Positions 53,252 to 63,835 of a stretch of 64,000 nucleotides of DNA are shown piece after piece; the stretch's first letter is position 1; every line of letters begins with the position of its first letter. The notes below the pieces were generated by a model that saw only the letters and a list, made by a program, of their open reading frames with translations, was not told the origin of the DNA and ran no database searches. The translations under genes were made by a program, and so were the position numbers. Source of the DNA: Bimastos eiseni (lineage: Eukaryota > Annelida > Clitellata > Crassiclitellata > Lumbricidae); contig OY365809.1 in assembly GCA_959347315.1 (NCBI GenBank), positions 44,075,568 to 44,139,567 of the forward strand, written 5' to 3'.

Positions 53252-54077
53252 CTGTTGTAAAGTACCATCAACTCTTTGTTAATATTATTAATATTATTAT
53301 TACAGCAATTTATATAGCGCCCCTTCAAGGCCATCCATTCAGAAGCGCTCGGTCAAACAGAACAGTCTTAAGGCCAGAGAAGAATAGAGCAGACTGACCT
53401 TTAGCAGTGAAATGCGGTGCCACTGGAAGGCCATTCCAGGTCATTGGATCAGAAAGAGAGAAAGCACAGCGGAGAGTAGTTACTTTAATATAAAGTGATT
53501 GTAATTATGTAAAGTCATTAATTAGCATTACTGCTTGGCAACAGTCACAACTGTAAAGGGAGTGTGTTACATGTGGAAGCGCCAACAACTGAGAAGGCGT
53601 GGTGCTGCATAAAGTGGCAGCACACTTTCAATTACAACATGAAGAATAAGAATAAGAAGAAGACCAGTTCCTTTGAACAACTAGCCCTCAGGCAGCCATG
53701 AGTATGAAGAAATATCCACTTCATTTCCCTAGCCATGGCATATCACGTACAGCTAACTCATATAGCGCTAGGGCGCCTACACAATATCTACTCAGAGGTG
53801 ATCCCAGTCTACCGTTAGTAAAACAGGAGCACATCAAACGGACTCTTTCAAGTTCTTGAAAATGACTCAACAACATCAACAAACAACATCACTGGCCATT
53901 CAACAACACAGCACATACAAATTTAAACACAACTGCAAAGGTGCAAACATAATATTGAAATTCTTTTGAGCTCCTTACTCTTCTTCCGGTGGCCGCGTTG
54001 GGTCGTTGCTGAGCGGACTGAGCAGCGCGAGGGTCATCATCAGGGACGAGGTCCCCGTTCGCCAAGATTCGTACCAT
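52835..54077 (-). CDS. FAM241B: FAM241B-like small membrane protein, 2 coding exons
   Basis: The N-terminus MVRILANGDLVPDDDPR is nearly that of vertebrate FAM241B (C10orf35), a small membrane protein linked to lysosomes. Exon 1 (54077 down to 53979, 33 codons) ends AGA|GTAAGG. Exon 2 (53251 down to 52835) begins after TTTACAACAG in phase 0, giving 171 residues. The second exon holds IFDTLNQRLLTLGVPAW, matching FNDLNRQLVNMGFPQW of the human protein, and a hydrophobic stretch at residues 81-108 likely to cross the membrane. After residue 111 comes a ~60-residue Gly/Ser/Arg-rich tail (GRGMGGGG, GTPGGSGSSRGG) that the human protein lacks. The gene is divergent from the 55534-56399 gene. An untranslated upstream exon is possible. 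Confidence 0.9.
53300..53470 (-). mobile_element. LINE 3' fragment, minus
   Basis: In the FAM241B intron. Starts AATTTATATAGCGCCCCTTC and shows the reverse of the GP-x-WN region (GGAAGGCCATTCCAGGTCAT). Confidence 0.7.
53758..53830 (-). mobile_element. LINE 3' tail remnant, minus
   Basis: ACTCATATAGCGCTAGGGCG then AATATCTACTCAGAGGTGAT, also in the FAM241B intron. Confidence 0.5.
53979..54077 (-). CDS. FAM241B: FAM241B exon 1
   Basis: Encodes MVRILANGDLVPDDDPRAAQ then SAQQRPNAATGRR. The donor on the minus strand is GTAAGG. The ATG is fixed by the match to the vertebrate N-terminus. Confidence 0.92.
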
Positions 54078-55533
54078 CTTCTTCTACAGTTCCTCCTGTA
54101 GTAAGTTGAACAACAACTATTACAACCATTAACAAAATTGTGGTCCAACATGGCCGAATTTTTACCAAGGCCTCGAAATATACAGGTCAAAATGAAACGA
54201 ACTTCTGCCCATGCGCTGACAAGATATGCTGGATCATATGACAGGAGAGCGATTTTCAACCATTGGAGTCTTGTGTTCCATGATAATGCTGTTACAGTAG
54301 TCATTTGATTATAATCAGACTCTTGCTTTATATTAGCACATGTCCTATTTACTACTGAATAATTCGAAATGTCAGTATATCCATATAGTAAACGAGTATA
54401 AACATGCTATGAGTATAAATCTTCTGCGGCCAAAACTTCAGCCACCATATATACAAAAAAGTTTACTTCTGCGGCCGGAATGAGTACAAAATACTTGAAG
54501 ACCGTTGCGCATGCGCAACCTTCAGCGCTGTTAAAAACACCTAGACTGTTTTAATATGAATCGAGAGGGTCGTTAAGGGTCAAGTTGGGCGTCGTGAGGA
54601 TCGAGGAATAGCGCTACCGTCGTTTTTAGGCATATAAAAAATTAGAAAAACCTTTGGGCGCATGTGTAATTTCTGCGTGCGTTGCGTGGCCGAAGTTTCG
54701 GGCGCAGAAGTACAGTACCCCTAAGCAAAACAATGACACCTCATTAACAGCAACAAAGAGAGACGTCTAAACTTATTAGACGTACCGATGCGTAAGATTA
54801 TTAGTTACGCAGTGAAACTTAATTGGTTAACGATTTGAAACGTCGTGTTTCTCATAATCTTGCATAAACATTGAACTCGCCTCACACGATGGCAACGTCA
54901 CTTCTTAATCTGCCTCGACCATAAAGCAAAACTTAACAATGGACTACAAGAAATAAACGTGGATATCTGGTTTATAATCGCAGTTATTCCTAAATAACTA
55001 GTTTTATTACAAAATGAGTTAGAAAAATCTTTCATCGCCCTAAATTAACATTGCTTGCAACACTTCTGCAATACGTTTGCGCATCATAACCAGATACGAT
55101 AGGATCCGACAACAATGTTGTAAGATTCTTGCAATAATCGTGCATAAAACTAGCATAATAGCCTACGCAATACAAACGAAGGCTTGATCGTAACAAAACT
55201 TGGACTAAACATGCCGAAGTATTGAATAAATTCGCGGGTTCGTATGCCATCGTAAAGTAAAATTTATTCACGCAATTGATATTGCTCTAACTTGTCTCAA
55301 CACTTGTAAATGCACTTGGCTTGAGATTGGTGTTTTTAAATAAGAGATTACCATTACAAATTTACAATAATTAGTAATTACTCAGGGTTGACCTGCTTTG
55401 CATTCAAGGTGGACCTCTTTGCCATTAAAGATGGCGCTACATACATTATTAAACATGTGAATTTATAGGAATCTGTAACAAAATAGTAGTCTGTCTTATA
55501 ATATATCGCTAACGTGTTAAATAAATTTATGCA
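54078..55533. promoter_or_regulatory. divergent intergenic region between FAM241B and the 90-residue gene
   Basis: About 1.45 kb between two head-to-head genes. A perfect palindrome TTGCGCATGCGCAA at 54505-54518 matches the NRF1 binding consensus. It lies inside a stretch bounded by inverted CTTCTGCGGCC/GGGCGCAGAAG ends (about 54420-54713). The right part (54720-55530) shows nothing recognised. Confidence 0.45.
54420..54713. mobile_element. possible inverted-repeat element between divergent genes
   Basis: The left end CTTCTGCGGCCAAAACTTC is approximately mirrored on the right by GAAGTTTCGGGCGCAGAAG. A second copy of the left motif (ACTTCTGCGGCCGG) occurs at about 54469. No clear target duplication was found, so it could be a MITE or simply an inverted repeat. 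Confidence 0.4.
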
Positions 55534-55661
55534 ATGGAAGGCAGAGATTTAGGGAAAATAAAGAAACAAGGATACTTCACGGGAACAAAGGCCAACAGCT
55601 TTCGATTTATTTTCATTGGAGTGGTTTTGGGAGCGTCTCTCTTGCTTGGAGCAATCAAAGT
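55534..55661 (+). CDS. unrecognised membrane protein gene, exon 1
   Basis: Encodes residues 1-42 and two bases of codon 43. The start context is GCAATGG. The donor CAAAGT|GTAAGA is strong. Confidence 0.72.
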
Positions 55662-56399
55662 GTAAGATTGAGCGATATTAGATGTTGATGACCTTTACAG
55701 GACCCGCAACTAAGTCTTGTCCGCGTCTGTGGTCCTAAAAGGAATAGATGTTTGGATTGAAAGCTACTGAGTATAGTTGTGGCTTCATGCTATATCAGTT
55801 GCTGTTTTTGTATTAGTAATCTTGTACACGACCGACCCAACTTATCTACTCGCTATCGTCATTTAAATCACTTGACAAGACCCACCAATTTACTCTTCGT
55901 TCCATGTTGGCCCTTATCAAACGGTCGGGTGTAGCTCGACTGTTGCTCAGAGCTACTGGACGCGTATAAGAATATTAGCTACAGGATAGCAGCACTTGTC
56001 TGGTGGTGCCTTGTTGGTAGCGCTCCATACTATTCCTCAGATAGGGGAGCTATTGGTCCCGCGAGCTTGATCTTTAATCAAACAGCATCGAGCCTTCTCT
56101 GTTTGAAATGACTATCTGTCTTAGCAGTCTGATCATGGTTTGCCTCTGAAAGCTAGTAATTAATAATAATAATTTGGTATCCCTATGCTTAAACTCATTC
56201 AGATAGTTAGTGGCAATTGCTATTATCATTCAGTGACAATTGTTGTTTTCTCAGATATTATGGTGGATCAGGTAACTTCGTCTTCAAAAAAATTGAGCAG
56301 ATGGACCGAGATTATGCCCTACGCCAAGAGCGCATCACAGAAGTTGAGGCGAGACGTGTGCTATCCATTCGTAAAAAGAAACAGGACGACGAATTATAG
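55534..56399 (+). CDS. 90-residue single-pass membrane protein, unrecognised, 2 exons
   Basis: I do not recognise this family. Exon 1 (55534-55661) and exon 2 (56255-56399) join at GT|A with donor GTAAGA and acceptor GTTTTCTCAG. The protein has a basic N-terminus (MEGRDLGKIKKQGYFTGTKA), one hydrophobic helix at about residues 24-41 (RFIFIGVVLGASLLLGAIK), and a charged C-terminal half that looks helical (QMDRDYALRQERITEVEARR) ending RKKKQDDEL. Size and layout resemble small mitochondrial inner membrane assembly proteins or other SMIM-type proteins, but I found no specific match. The clean splice sites, the membrane helix continuing across the junction and the absence of repeats argue for a real gene. 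Its start faces FAM241B, 1.45 kb away. Confidence 0.72.
56255..56399 (+). CDS. unrecognised membrane protein gene, exon 2
   Basis: Encodes YYGGSGNFVFKKIEQMDRDY and onward to RKKKQDDEL, then TAG. The acceptor TTGTTTTCTCAG is good. Confidence 0.72.
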
Positions 56400-57484
56400 C
56401 GAACTGTGATGAACTGTTGTACATGTAGTGTATATTTTGTAGAATATTGCTAACCCCCAACTGGTTTGTCTGAATTTCGCAGATATCGATGTGTCTTTTC
56501 GATTCTCAATTTGGAGACATGGTTTCAAGCATCTCGATTGAATTACAGGTCACAGATGTACTGTTGTATGCATGGGACTCTGAAAGTGAACGTACAGTAC
56601 AGAAGTAATCACAGTGTAAACGTTGGCAAATATATGACCGTGGTCGAGAGAGGGAACCACTTTTCATTTGCTGATAAACTGCAAAGTGACCCTTTCTCAT
56701 CATGACCATAGAATTTATGCCAATTGGTCTGAGAACCTGCAAGGAGTTTGATACCGGTTACCTCTGACAATGTACAATCTCCGGCCTCTGTTACACGCGC
56801 CAGAAATTCTTAAACTCGGCTTAGCTGTCGTTGAGAGCTGTCCGATTCACAGCTGCTCTATTGCATCGCTTGCTAACTAGGAAATAAACAGCAGTGCCGG
56901 TATCTATCAACCAATGTTCAATATTCAGCCAATATTTCGGTCTTTTAACCGCCTTGCTGAAGCGCTTGTGTGACGGAAATTGGCTTTCTAAGAGAACAAA
57001 ATGGTCCAATTGCAAACAATGTGCGATCCAATCTCTTTGCCGCAAAAGAAATCCCTGGACGTAAAATTGTTGTCGTTTAAGGGACTGGATTCTTTGTTCT
57101 TGATAGAGTAATAATCTCTGTTTGTCAGTGTAGCGTTTTTCGGAACTAGCTTCAGCATCAAACATTTTGTGGGCAAAGCAGTTGCTGTAGCAGAGTGTAA
57201 GAGGTTTACTGTTGCATAGCATTTGCCATGATAGCCGTTGCTGTGACAACAGTTGCTATGGCAGCTTTTGATGTAGTGTAGTTCTATTGGATCATAACGT
57301 ACTATTCATCATGGACTTCATAGACATTGTGTTGATGCAGATTTTTAAATCATGGTCTGTTGCCATAGTACTTGAACGCTACAGTTCCTTCTCATACTCT
57401 GCTCCACCAATGTCATTATCTGTTTAATAATGGTCCTGTGTTGTTGGGTTTAATTAGCCTATGGGGAATTTATCATACACAGGG
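56400..57484. other. intergenic or 3' UTR, with an antisense 142-codon open frame
   Basis: The minus-strand open frame 56821-57249 starts MSQQRLSWQMLCNSKPLTLC and is free of simple repeats but matches nothing I know. I do not call it a gene. Confidence 0.3.
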
Positions 57485-57492
57485 GTGCAGTT

Positions 57493-57627
57493 CAGAGGCG
57501 GTGATCCCGGGGGCAAGTCCCCCCACCTTTTACAGGGAGGGGACACATTGTATGTGTGTCCCAACCACATTTCCTACCACTTTCATTGGGTGTCTCCCAC
57601 ACCTGTCAAATGAGATCGCTGCCTCTG
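57493..57627. mobile_element. hAT-like MITE family M1, copy 2 (135 bp)
   Basis: The ends are CAGAGGCGGTGATC and GATCGCTGCCTCTG. Both flanks are GTGCAGTT (57485-57492 and 57628-57635). The interior matches copy 1 at 11924-12064 (CAAGTCCCCCCACC-TTTACAG, GGTGTCTCCCACACCTGTCA). Confidence 0.88.
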
Positions 57628-57635
57628 GTGCAGTT

Positions 57636-58029
57636 ACAATATGAAATACAGTGATAGGTCAATAAAGGATGTGAGCCAAAAATGACTTGCTTTGGAGCTT
57701 TGACCCATCCTTCCCTCATCTGCATACTTTGCCAACCTGATCAGCGATCAATGCATTCTGATAGCTGTGGGGATGTGCAGGTGCTGTGCTTTAGCATTTC
57801 AGGTCAGCTAGTCTTGTGCTTTGTGAGGTAAATAAAAGGAGCTATATTAAATGTTATGATAAAAAGTTGGCCTTCGAAGACCTCTGCACTGCAGCAGAGT
57901 ACACAGAGATCAGACTACATTCTGCTGTCTTGAATCTACAATGCAAACTGCTCTGGATTGTGATAGTTTGATAATACCACATACACCAACTGACTCTAAA
58001 TAGACCACATTGATTCATTCATTACCAAG
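57636..58029. other. intergenic, nothing recognised
   Basis: No coding or repeat signal that I can name. Confidence 0.35.
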
Positions 58030-58135
58030 ATTTATATAGCGTCCCTTCAAGGTTACTACTCAGGAGCGCTTCCAACCCCAGCATGGCTAAAAAGAGGTTT
58101 TAAGGCGAGTATAAAAGGAGTCTTAGTGGACACAA
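58030..58135 (-). mobile_element. LINE 3' fragment, minus
   Basis: ATTTATATAGCGTCCCTTCA, CTACTCAGGAGCGCTTCC and CCCCAGCATGGCTAAAAAGA, nearly the same sequence as at 20590-20650. Confidence 0.7.
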
Positions 58136-58204
58136 ATGCTGTGTTAGGGCACTAGCTATACTGAAATAACGGCAAAAATGTAGATGTGGCCATCTGCAAT
58201 GTGT

Positions 58205-58540
58205 TTAGCCCCAACTTCCTTTGCTCACATTTGGGTAGCCCTTCCACCCCCTCTGCAGACATCCTTGGTAAGGTATTGAAGGTCCAGTGTAGTCGCTCCC
58301 TTCTCTCAGCTGAGAGAAGGGGTTCTTGTGGTTCTATTTGCCCATACAACAGCTATGCAAAACCGTGCATTCTGTGTGGTAGGCCCCTAGGATTTGGAAT
58401 GGCCTTTCTCTTGAGCTACGTCTGTTCCATAAATCATGTAGTGGTACTTTTTACGGTCATTTGAAAACTTATCTTTATGTTTGGACTGGAGTTGGGAGTG
58501 CTTTTGAGTAGTTACTTCGAAAGGGCGCTATATAAATTTT
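58205..58540 (+). mobile_element. LINE 3' fragment, plus
   Basis: Contains the worn VVGP-IWNG segment (GTGGTAGGCCCCTAGGATTT), CATTTGAAAACTTATCTTTA, and the tail GAAAGGGCGCTATATAAAT. It forms an inverted pair with the copy at 58030-58135. Confidence 0.7.
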
Positions 58541-59182
58541 TGAATGAATGCTGTCCTGGATTTAATATCGAATAACATTTAAATCGTGTTAAATAACTGT
58601 GTTCTCTTGGCTACACATGCTTCTAGTTTCGTTATCATTAAAATTCTAAGTTGAACGACATTAAGTGTATACTTCTAAGACCAATAATTTCCTTTCTTTT
58701 TAAATGCCGAATGTTTTCTGAACAGTTGGTTAAATGAGGTAATATTCCAAGTCATTGGTCTACAGTACAAAAGAACCTAAGCAAAATTAGCGTCATCTTC
58801 GCACAGAAGACTTGAATATCATAATCACCGGGTGTACGATTCATCTGTACAGTAAGACAAATTAGAACTGGTCATTACTAAATTCATAATGATGAGCTGC
58901 AGTCGTAGGCATATGCGGCTTTTGAGCCACACCACCATAGAAGCTCGTAAACATACCACTGTGCTGCATTGGTTCCCAGTTGCTTTTTGTATGGCTTGTC
59001 ATTGAAGACCAAATAGTGAAAGATGCATGCTTTCAATTTACTAAGTCCTATAAAATTCCAAAGCCTGATTCAGCTGATTTGCATATCCAAATGCAGGCAT
59101 TATCAAAATTCTTTTTGTTGAAAGAAGTGCTCTCTCGTTCAGTTATTCAGCGATGTAGCGCGGTTGATGTTCGTCCAGTCTG
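58541..59182. other. downstream region of ACSF2, nothing recognised
   Basis: Includes whatever 3' UTR ACSF2 has. No plain AATAAA was seen near the stop codon on the minus strand. Confidence 0.35.
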
Positions 59183-59311
59183 TTATTGGGTTTTAAGTTT
59201 GTACATATCGAGAGCCTTCTCACGCATCTTGAACTTCTGAATCTTGCCCGTTGCTGTCATCGGGAATTCCTTGACAAAGCTGATGTAGTAGGGTATTTTA
59301 AAGTGTGCAAT
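59183..59311 (-). CDS. ACSF2: ACSF2 last exon with A10 motif and stop
   Basis: Encodes [20 protein letters not shown] then [20 protein letters not shown] and TQ before TAA. The lysine after TG is the catalytic residue of the family. Acceptor CATTTAG. Confidence 0.94.
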   Translation of the reverse strand: MAHFKIPYYISFVKEFPMTATGKIQKFKMREKALDMYKLKTQ

Positions 59312-62300
59312 CTAAATGAAATTATAAGACAATAATTCATTTAGAGTTTTAACACAATCTGAGGGCAAAGACACACATCCATTTATTCAGAGCATTTATA
59401 TATCACCCCTTCAAGATGTCCTTTTAGAGACACTCCCAGCAAGCAACATCTAGGTTTTTGGGTATTGATGAAGTTACCGGTACATTAATATTATTATCAC
59501 TATGCTGCGTGTGACTTCTTGCTCTCACTCATAGTACAGCAGCCACCTTAGTGCACGCCTTTGTTACTAGCATCAGGTCATTTCAGTGGTGGGTCCAACC
59601 ATCTGGAATAAGCTCCCCAAGAGCTATGCCTGCTGCCTAGAAATTCCTGGCCTGCATTTTACTTTTGTTTGAAATCCTTGTTTTTCAGCCATATAGTCAG
59701 ACTGGGAGCACCTCTGAGTAGATATCTTGAACTGGTACTATATTAAGTTCACATTCATTGATTTAAAAGCACATGTTAAAATGACTAAATACACTGTAAA
59801 TGCGTTGCTAATAACTCGGCTTAGTCAAGTGATTGAGGACTGTTGAAATAAGAGGCTCAATTTGGCTATGAATGATGCTGAAACTATCCAGCTCGGCGAT
59901 TTCAGAGGACGTTGGACAATGGCCCTAACTTAGTGGAACTGACATCTTTCCTATTTGATTTACTCACTACACTCCTGAACCAACTTTCACTTCAAAATTT
60001 GGATGTGGACATGTATGCAAACTAAAGCACATGTCACAAGACAATAAACGTAAACAATACCACCTAACCCTTTGTCATTGATACACATACCATTCTTCTC
60101 AAGAGTATCTACAGACGAGGATCATTTTGTCACCTGGTCTTTGCAGAAATCCTTAATTTCTTGAGCAGTGGCTTCTTCGTTTTCTCGCAGTTTTATCCAG
60201 GCCGCAATCTGCTCTCCAAGTCTATTGTCAGGAACGCCAATCACCTTCAAACAGACAGACGCATTGCAACAATCAAGTCTGAAATGAAGTCGTCACTATT
60301 GCTGGCATCGATTGATATTTTAGTTATTAGGTAAATCCTCATGCTTTTTTGGTAGACCTAGAAGACGGTGGATGGACGACATCGAGGAGTGGACGAGACT
60401 GCCGAGAGCGGACTGCATCAGGAGTGCACGGGACAGAGTGAGATGGAGGAAAATGACGTCTTTGGCTCTGGTCTCCGATCCGCAGTAATGAGGAAGGACA
60501 AGTCAAGTCAAGTCATGCTTTTTGGCCTGCTATCCCATTCATTCATTCATTACAGATATTTATATAGCGCCCCTTCAAAGTTACTACTCAGGAGTGCTCC
60601 CGACCTCGGAATGGCTAAAAGAATAGCTTTAAGGCGAGCATAAACAGAGTTTGAGTGGACCCTGTGTGACAAGTGCTAAGCCAACGCGAGTGTGTTCCCG
60701 AGCGAGAGGAAAACCACTGATTTTGTTCAGTAGTTTTGCGGGCAAATGGGACGATGAGTACACCTCGCTCAGTAGAGCGAGAGAGCGACGACCCCATCAA
60801 AGTAGAGTAGCAGAAATCATGAAGATAGGCAGAGGCGAGATGCAGCAAGTTGAAAATTGAACAGGCATCATGTAAAGAAACTGAATGAATGCCAGGTAAG
60901 AGAACAGCTCCTCACTAACACTGACTGTATCTGTTTCTCTGTAACTGTAATCGCGAGATTTCCGCAGCGCTGAGAAAAGCGCAGTTACTGGCACACAAAT
61001 CATTTTCAACTTCCTCAAACTCTTCACTGAAATGCATGCACTCTGCTTAAACCTGTAGGAGGCTGAACTTTGAGGTAAGATTTTGCAATTACCACCAAGC
61101 ACGGTGACCCAAGGGAGTTGTATTTAAGAAATGGACAGAAACAATGTGATCCAAGATATCTAAAAATCAACAATAATAATATGTGGCGCCGAAAACGCGG
61201 CCCAAACTACTAAAGGATACCTGCCACTATGGGCAGGTAGCCTCAGTGCAAGACATCCAGACTTGTGAAATGGTTACACAATAGAGTACTGTCTCAGTGA
61301 ATAGTATCGTAGCCTCTAAGAGGAAACTAGGAAGGATTAGTTGGTGACCATATCCAGTAATTAATGTTAATAACTCCCCAACCAACCTTGGCTTCAACCG
61401 AACCGGGATGCTTAAGATAACGAAAAATACACACAAAAATCAAAGTTGAAGTTGAAAAGAAGAAAAAATGTTAAGCCAACCTGAACATCTGCAATCTTTG
61501 GATGTTTATAAAGAAACTGTTCGATTTCTGCGGGATAGACGTTCTCGCCCCCACGAACGATCATATCCTTTTTACGGCCAACAATGCAGCAGTAACCTTC
61601 GTCATTGAGGAAAGCCAAATCCCTGATACGTACACACTCAAATTAGCCTTCCAGCATAGTGCAATACAAAAGTAACAAGACAGTGTACGGTCAGTGCACT
61701 CATTATCGTGTGGCACAGTGGCTGCTCGGTTAGAGCGGTCGGTCCGTAACGCTCAGTGTTCGCTGAGTGAGCGGGTTCAAGCCTAGTCCTTTGCGCACAA
61801 TTGCTCTGCAGTATAACTGCAAATGCCCATCTCCTTCCTTGGCCGAACTTCTTTTCACCATATTACACAACTCCAAGCATGTTCTTCACAAACTCCTACC
61901 TCCACCCCATTCCCACTTTATTCACCAATTAAGACCTGTTGAGCACACAACCACGTTCTCCCACCCAAAGATGACTCAATTTAACCCCAGGTATCGTATA
62001 CAAATATTTACTAGTATTTATAAGTTGCAGCTACTTTAATGTTCATTGTCACTCATGTTAGCATTTCTGCATTCTAGTCAGATTGTTTTCTCTCCAAATA
62101 AACGAAAATCATACGTAGTTTCTATCTCGAATGAATTATAAGTACATGTATTAGACTGTCAGCTAAAATGATCCAACCTCACTCTACGCCAATAGACATA
62201 TCCGGAACAAAATATTAATCTCCTATGACAACATTTAGTTTGTAAATGGCCATGTTTGACAGCCATGATACTATTATCAAAAAAAACGGAATACAATACA

Positions 62301-63399
62301 ATAGTTTTATCAGCCATCGACCGATGTCTTGTGCATTAGAAACCGGTGCTATAGAAGTCATTGATTACCATAGGGTACATTTACCCCGTCCTGTACCATC
62401 CATCGTCTGTGGTGGCTTTCTTCGTCTGTTCCTCATCTGCCCAGTAGCCCCGCATGACGCAGTAACCGCGAATACAGATCTCTCCCGTTTCGCCCACAGG
62501 AACGATGCGCCCGACATCATCCACGATTTTCACCTAACAGATCAAATCATCATCAAATCACACATTGTCTCATCACAACACAGTAAAAATCCAGGAGAAG
62601 GCACCAACTGAGAACCAGGAAGACCCAGAGAGCGTTTATGTCTCTCAGTGGTTGCCCCTTGCGCTGGAACAGGCTCCCATTGGTGTTGTACTTGTCCTGC
62701 GGGGTCAACTCTGACTCCTTTTATACTCGTTTTAACACACTGGACATTCTTTTCAGCCACGTGAAATGCAGATACGAACAATCATTGTCAATCTAAGAAT
62801 CACAAAATAATCATACTCATCAATTACAAAACAGACATCTTTGGAGTTGTGAGACAGATAGTAAGCAATAGGAATAAAGTGATGGTATTACTTGTAAATG
62901 CCCTGAAACCTGTTAACTGCTCTTGTACGTAGTACGTAAGTTGAAGTCTTGAAATAAGCACAATGTTAAAAAAAACTCACAAGCACAAAAACTGAACACA
63001 TTTCACTGCTTTCCAAGATATGCATAGCCTCTGAAGTCTAAACTGCCAGCCTCTTTATCACTACATTTCAACTAAGAATCAGTTCCTCCATAACCAATTT
63101 TTCTTCCTGGTGCACCTCTGAATTTGATCAGAGGAAATTCTACAATTTTTTGGGTGATAATACAATATCTAGCAAAAAGAAGAGCTTTGCAAACCTCAAC
63201 ATTGTGTTCAAGCTTGTGGACAGGGGTCCACAGATAAAGTCAAATAAATACTTCGGTTAATTCTAAAACCAAGAGCTCAGTGAACACAAACCTCGGTGTT
63301 TGCCTGAACTTTTCCGATCGTTTCACATTTCTTTTCTAGAGAATCATCGCGAAACGTCTGAAATGTGACAGGACTGTTTTCTGTCGTCCCATAGCAGAT
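59183..63399 (-). CDS. ACSF2: acyl-CoA synthetase family member 2 (ACSF2), 3' part, 5 exons
   Basis: ACSF2 activates medium-chain fatty acids to acyl-CoA with ATP, in mitochondria in vertebrates. Five exons on the minus strand (63399-63292, 62533-62385, 61622-61481, 60244-60134, 59311-59183) join in phase to 212 residues and a stop. They carry the AMP-binding enzyme motifs in order: A5 YGTTENSP, A7 WYRTGD, A8 [21 protein letters not shown] (shown here as one run interrupted by exon-internal sequence only), and A10 [12 protein letters not shown] with the catalytic lysine. [11 protein letters not shown] and HFKIP also match human ACSF2 as I remember it. The N-terminal domain and start lie beyond position 64000, so the gene is 5'-partial. 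Introns hold LINE fragments. Confidence 0.94.
59390..59445 (-). mobile_element. LINE 3' tail remnant, minus
   Basis: CATTTATATATCACCCCTTC followed by AAGATGTCCTTTTAGAGACA, in the last ACSF2 intron. Confidence 0.5.
59535..59752 (+). mobile_element. LINE 3' fragment, plus
   Basis: Shows [20 protein letters not shown] coding, then GGGAGCACCTCTGAGTAGAT and a decayed CTTGAACTGGTACTATATTA tail. Antisense to ACSF2. Confidence 0.7.
60134..60244 (-). CDS. ACSF2: ACSF2 penultimate exon
   Basis: Encodes [20 protein letters not shown] then [17 protein letters not shown], the small C-terminal domain. Donor GTGACA, acceptor TTTGAAG, 37 codons, phase 0. Confidence 0.94.
60555..60810 (-). mobile_element. 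LINE 3' fragment, minus
   Basis: TTTATATAGCGCCCCTTCAA, CTACTCAGGAGTGCTCCCGA and AATGGCTAAAAGAATAGC lead into a minus-strand [16 protein letters not shown] type segment. Same subfamily as 20578-20862. Confidence 0.7.
61481..61622 (-). CDS. ACSF2: ACSF2 exon with A8 motif
   Basis: Encodes [20 protein letters not shown] then [20 protein letters not shown] and PKIADVQ, the hinge region. The first base completes the Gly of TGD. Donor GTTGGC, acceptor GTATCAG. Confidence 0.95.
61710..61800 (+). mobile_element. tRNA-like sequence, probably a SINE head
   Basis: TGGCACAGTGGCTGCTCGGT resembles an A box and GCGGGTTCAAGCC a B box, spaced as in a tRNA. The anticodon region and acceptor stem do not pair convincingly, so I treat it as a retroposon remnant in an ACSF2 intron and not as a tRNA gene. 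Confidence 0.4.
62385..62533 (-). CDS. ACSF2: ACSF2 exon with [11 protein letters not shown]
   Basis: Encodes [20 protein letters not shown] then [20 protein letters not shown] and TTDDGWYRT plus two bases of the Gly codon. Donor GTAAAT, acceptor CTGTTAG. Confidence 0.95.
62640..62760 (+). mobile_element. LINE fragment, plus, in ACSF2 intron
   Basis: TCTCTCAGTGGTTGCCCCTT GCGCTGGAACAGGCTCCC corresponds to the C-terminal GPALWNRLP region, followed by ACTCCTTTTATACTCG. It is the opposite-strand counterpart of blocks at 20680 and 37660. Confidence 0.55.
63292..63399 (-). CDS. ACSF2: ACSF2 exon with A5 motif, first visible exon
   Basis: Encodes [20 protein letters not shown] then [24 protein letters not shown] is the adenylate-binding A5 motif. 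Donor GTTTGT, acceptor GTCTCCAG. Upstream exons are outside the window; 63400-64000 shows none. Confidence 0.93.
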
Positions 63400-63689
63400 C
63401 TGGAGACAAGGGGCATAATAGACTTATTTGAAACTGAAATATACAAAGAATTGACTCCAGCAAAAAGCCTATAGAGTATAGATGGAATAAAATGAGAGAT
63501 ATACGATCCCAATGGGGATAAGTATGAACTCTCTAGAAGCTTCCCTTATCATCTAAAAATGGTAGAATCAAATTATCACTAGTTGGACTAATAGTGTCTT
63601 TGGGCTTCAGCTTTAGAAAACACTTGATAACAACACCAATTCATTGCTACAGTGTGTTATTCAACTTCCTAGGGCTATATAATCTCATG

Positions 63690-63835
63690 CGCCTGTTGGT
63701 CTTTGCTTTGGAATGATATTCCCTCTCTGATTTCACTCTTTGATTCCAGTTCTGCCTGTATTTTAAAGACATCTTTTTTCGAGGCTTTTCGCACCGAGAG
63801 CGCCTATGATTAGGTTATATGGGGAGAGGAATATG
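63690..63835 (+). mobile_element. LINE 3' fragment, plus
   Basis: Contains GGTCTTTGCTTTGGAATGAT ATTCCCTCTCTG (LLWNDIPSL), then TTTTAAAGACATCTTTTTTC and CGAGAGCGCCTATGATTAGG. Antisense to ACSF2, in an intron. Confidence 0.6.

Noticed and set aside
61710..61800. Possible tRNA gene
   Set aside because: A- and B-box-like motifs are present but I could not pair an acceptor stem or a convincing anticodon arm. It fits a SINE head better.
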